This document shows, piece after piece, positions 63,886 through 64,000 of a DNA stretch of 64,000 nucleotides (position 1 is the stretch's first letter; each line of letters opens with the position of its first letter). The notes beneath the pieces are model-generated. The model did no database searches, was not told where the DNA came from, and saw nothing but the letters and a program-made list of their open reading frames with translations. Both the position numbers and the translations under genes were made by a program. Source of the DNA: Flavobacteriales bacterium (GTDB lineage Bacteria > Bacteroidota > Bacteroidia > Flavobacteriales_D > Crocinitomicaceae); assembly GCA_947449575.1 (NCBI GenBank), contig CANFRV010000016.1:25530-89529 (forward strand). Direction: 5' to 3'.

Positions 63886-64000
63886 TTATTCAAACTTTGT
63901 CAAAACACCTATAAATAGTGAGATACGACATTTTTTAAATCGGAATATCGAGATATTTCGGTGCAAAAAAGGGAAGTAGATTGCTTTTTATTGGTGAACT

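Noticed and set aside
1..64000. tRNA, rRNA, riboswitch or prophage genes
   Set aside because: No intergenic stretch showed a tRNA T-loop with acceptor pairing, a known riboswitch core, or phage structural or integrase genes.

Overview
The window is an AT-rich chromosomal segment from a member of the phylum Bacteroidota, most likely the order Flavobacteriales. A Fluviicola/Crocinitomicaceae-like organism would fit, but the family is only a guess. Three things point to the phylum. Proteins carry C-terminal type IX secretion (T9SS) sorting domains. Many genes are preceded by the Bacteroidota -7 promoter element TAnnTTTG rather than by Shine-Dalgarno sites. Typical families are present: Omp28, DUF6029, RemB/Wzi-like barrels, a TonB protein with a Cys-rich N-terminus, and a bifunctional PGI/PMI. 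No rRNA, tRNA, CRISPR array, complete insertion sequence or prophage was seen, so this is mostly core genome with some lineage-specific surface genes.

Layout. 1-5250 (minus): a CzcCBA/CusCBA-type heavy-metal efflux operon, with the RND pump cut by the left edge, next to a histidine kinase/response regulator pair. 5396-7084: a rhodanese and an unpartnered histidine kinase. 7114-8105: acireductone dioxygenase and a small unknown protein. 8317-12448: PaaZ, an amidohydrolase-like exported protein without the usual metal ligands, and superoxide dismutase. 12554-13901: the Fe-S factors Nfu and Mrp. 14008-17184: an exported TlpA/DUF6029/Omp28 trio. 17483-22146: a T9SS cargo protein, then CysQ and two linked paralogous outer-membrane barrels. 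22167-27095: a DEAD-box helicase, a secreted M43 protease, a duplicated intergenic segment and a PP2C phosphatase. 27301-34653: one 2450-residue secreted multidomain protein.

34978-45056 is a housekeeping stretch on the plus strand: radA, an NRAMP-like transporter, a leucyl aminopeptidase, pdxA, then the yceD-rpmF-plsX-fabH-accB-accC lipid and ribosome cluster. 45216-48597 (minus) holds PGI/PMI, lipB, a serine hydrolase and a conserved unknown. 48862-50015 has a thioesterase and a glucosaminidase. 50108-54052 (minus) is a three-gene SGNH/MBOAT/SGNH-LysM cluster that looks like a cell-wall O-acylation module. 54260-57468 holds era, der and a Ppx/GppA protein. 57518-63790 (minus) holds a TonB-type protein, an 1148-residue outer-membrane protein, the site-2 protease RseP and a small unknown.

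Much of the window serves the cell envelope: metal efflux, T9SS cargo, large outer-membrane barrels, disulfide/thioredoxin proteins, wall modification, fatty-acid initiation and envelope-stress proteolysis. The best candidates for something under-described are the SGNH/MBOAT/LysM cluster, the TlpA/DUF6029/Omp28 trio, the giant adhesin-like protein with an eight-G tract, and the duplicated intergenic segment at 25923-26270.
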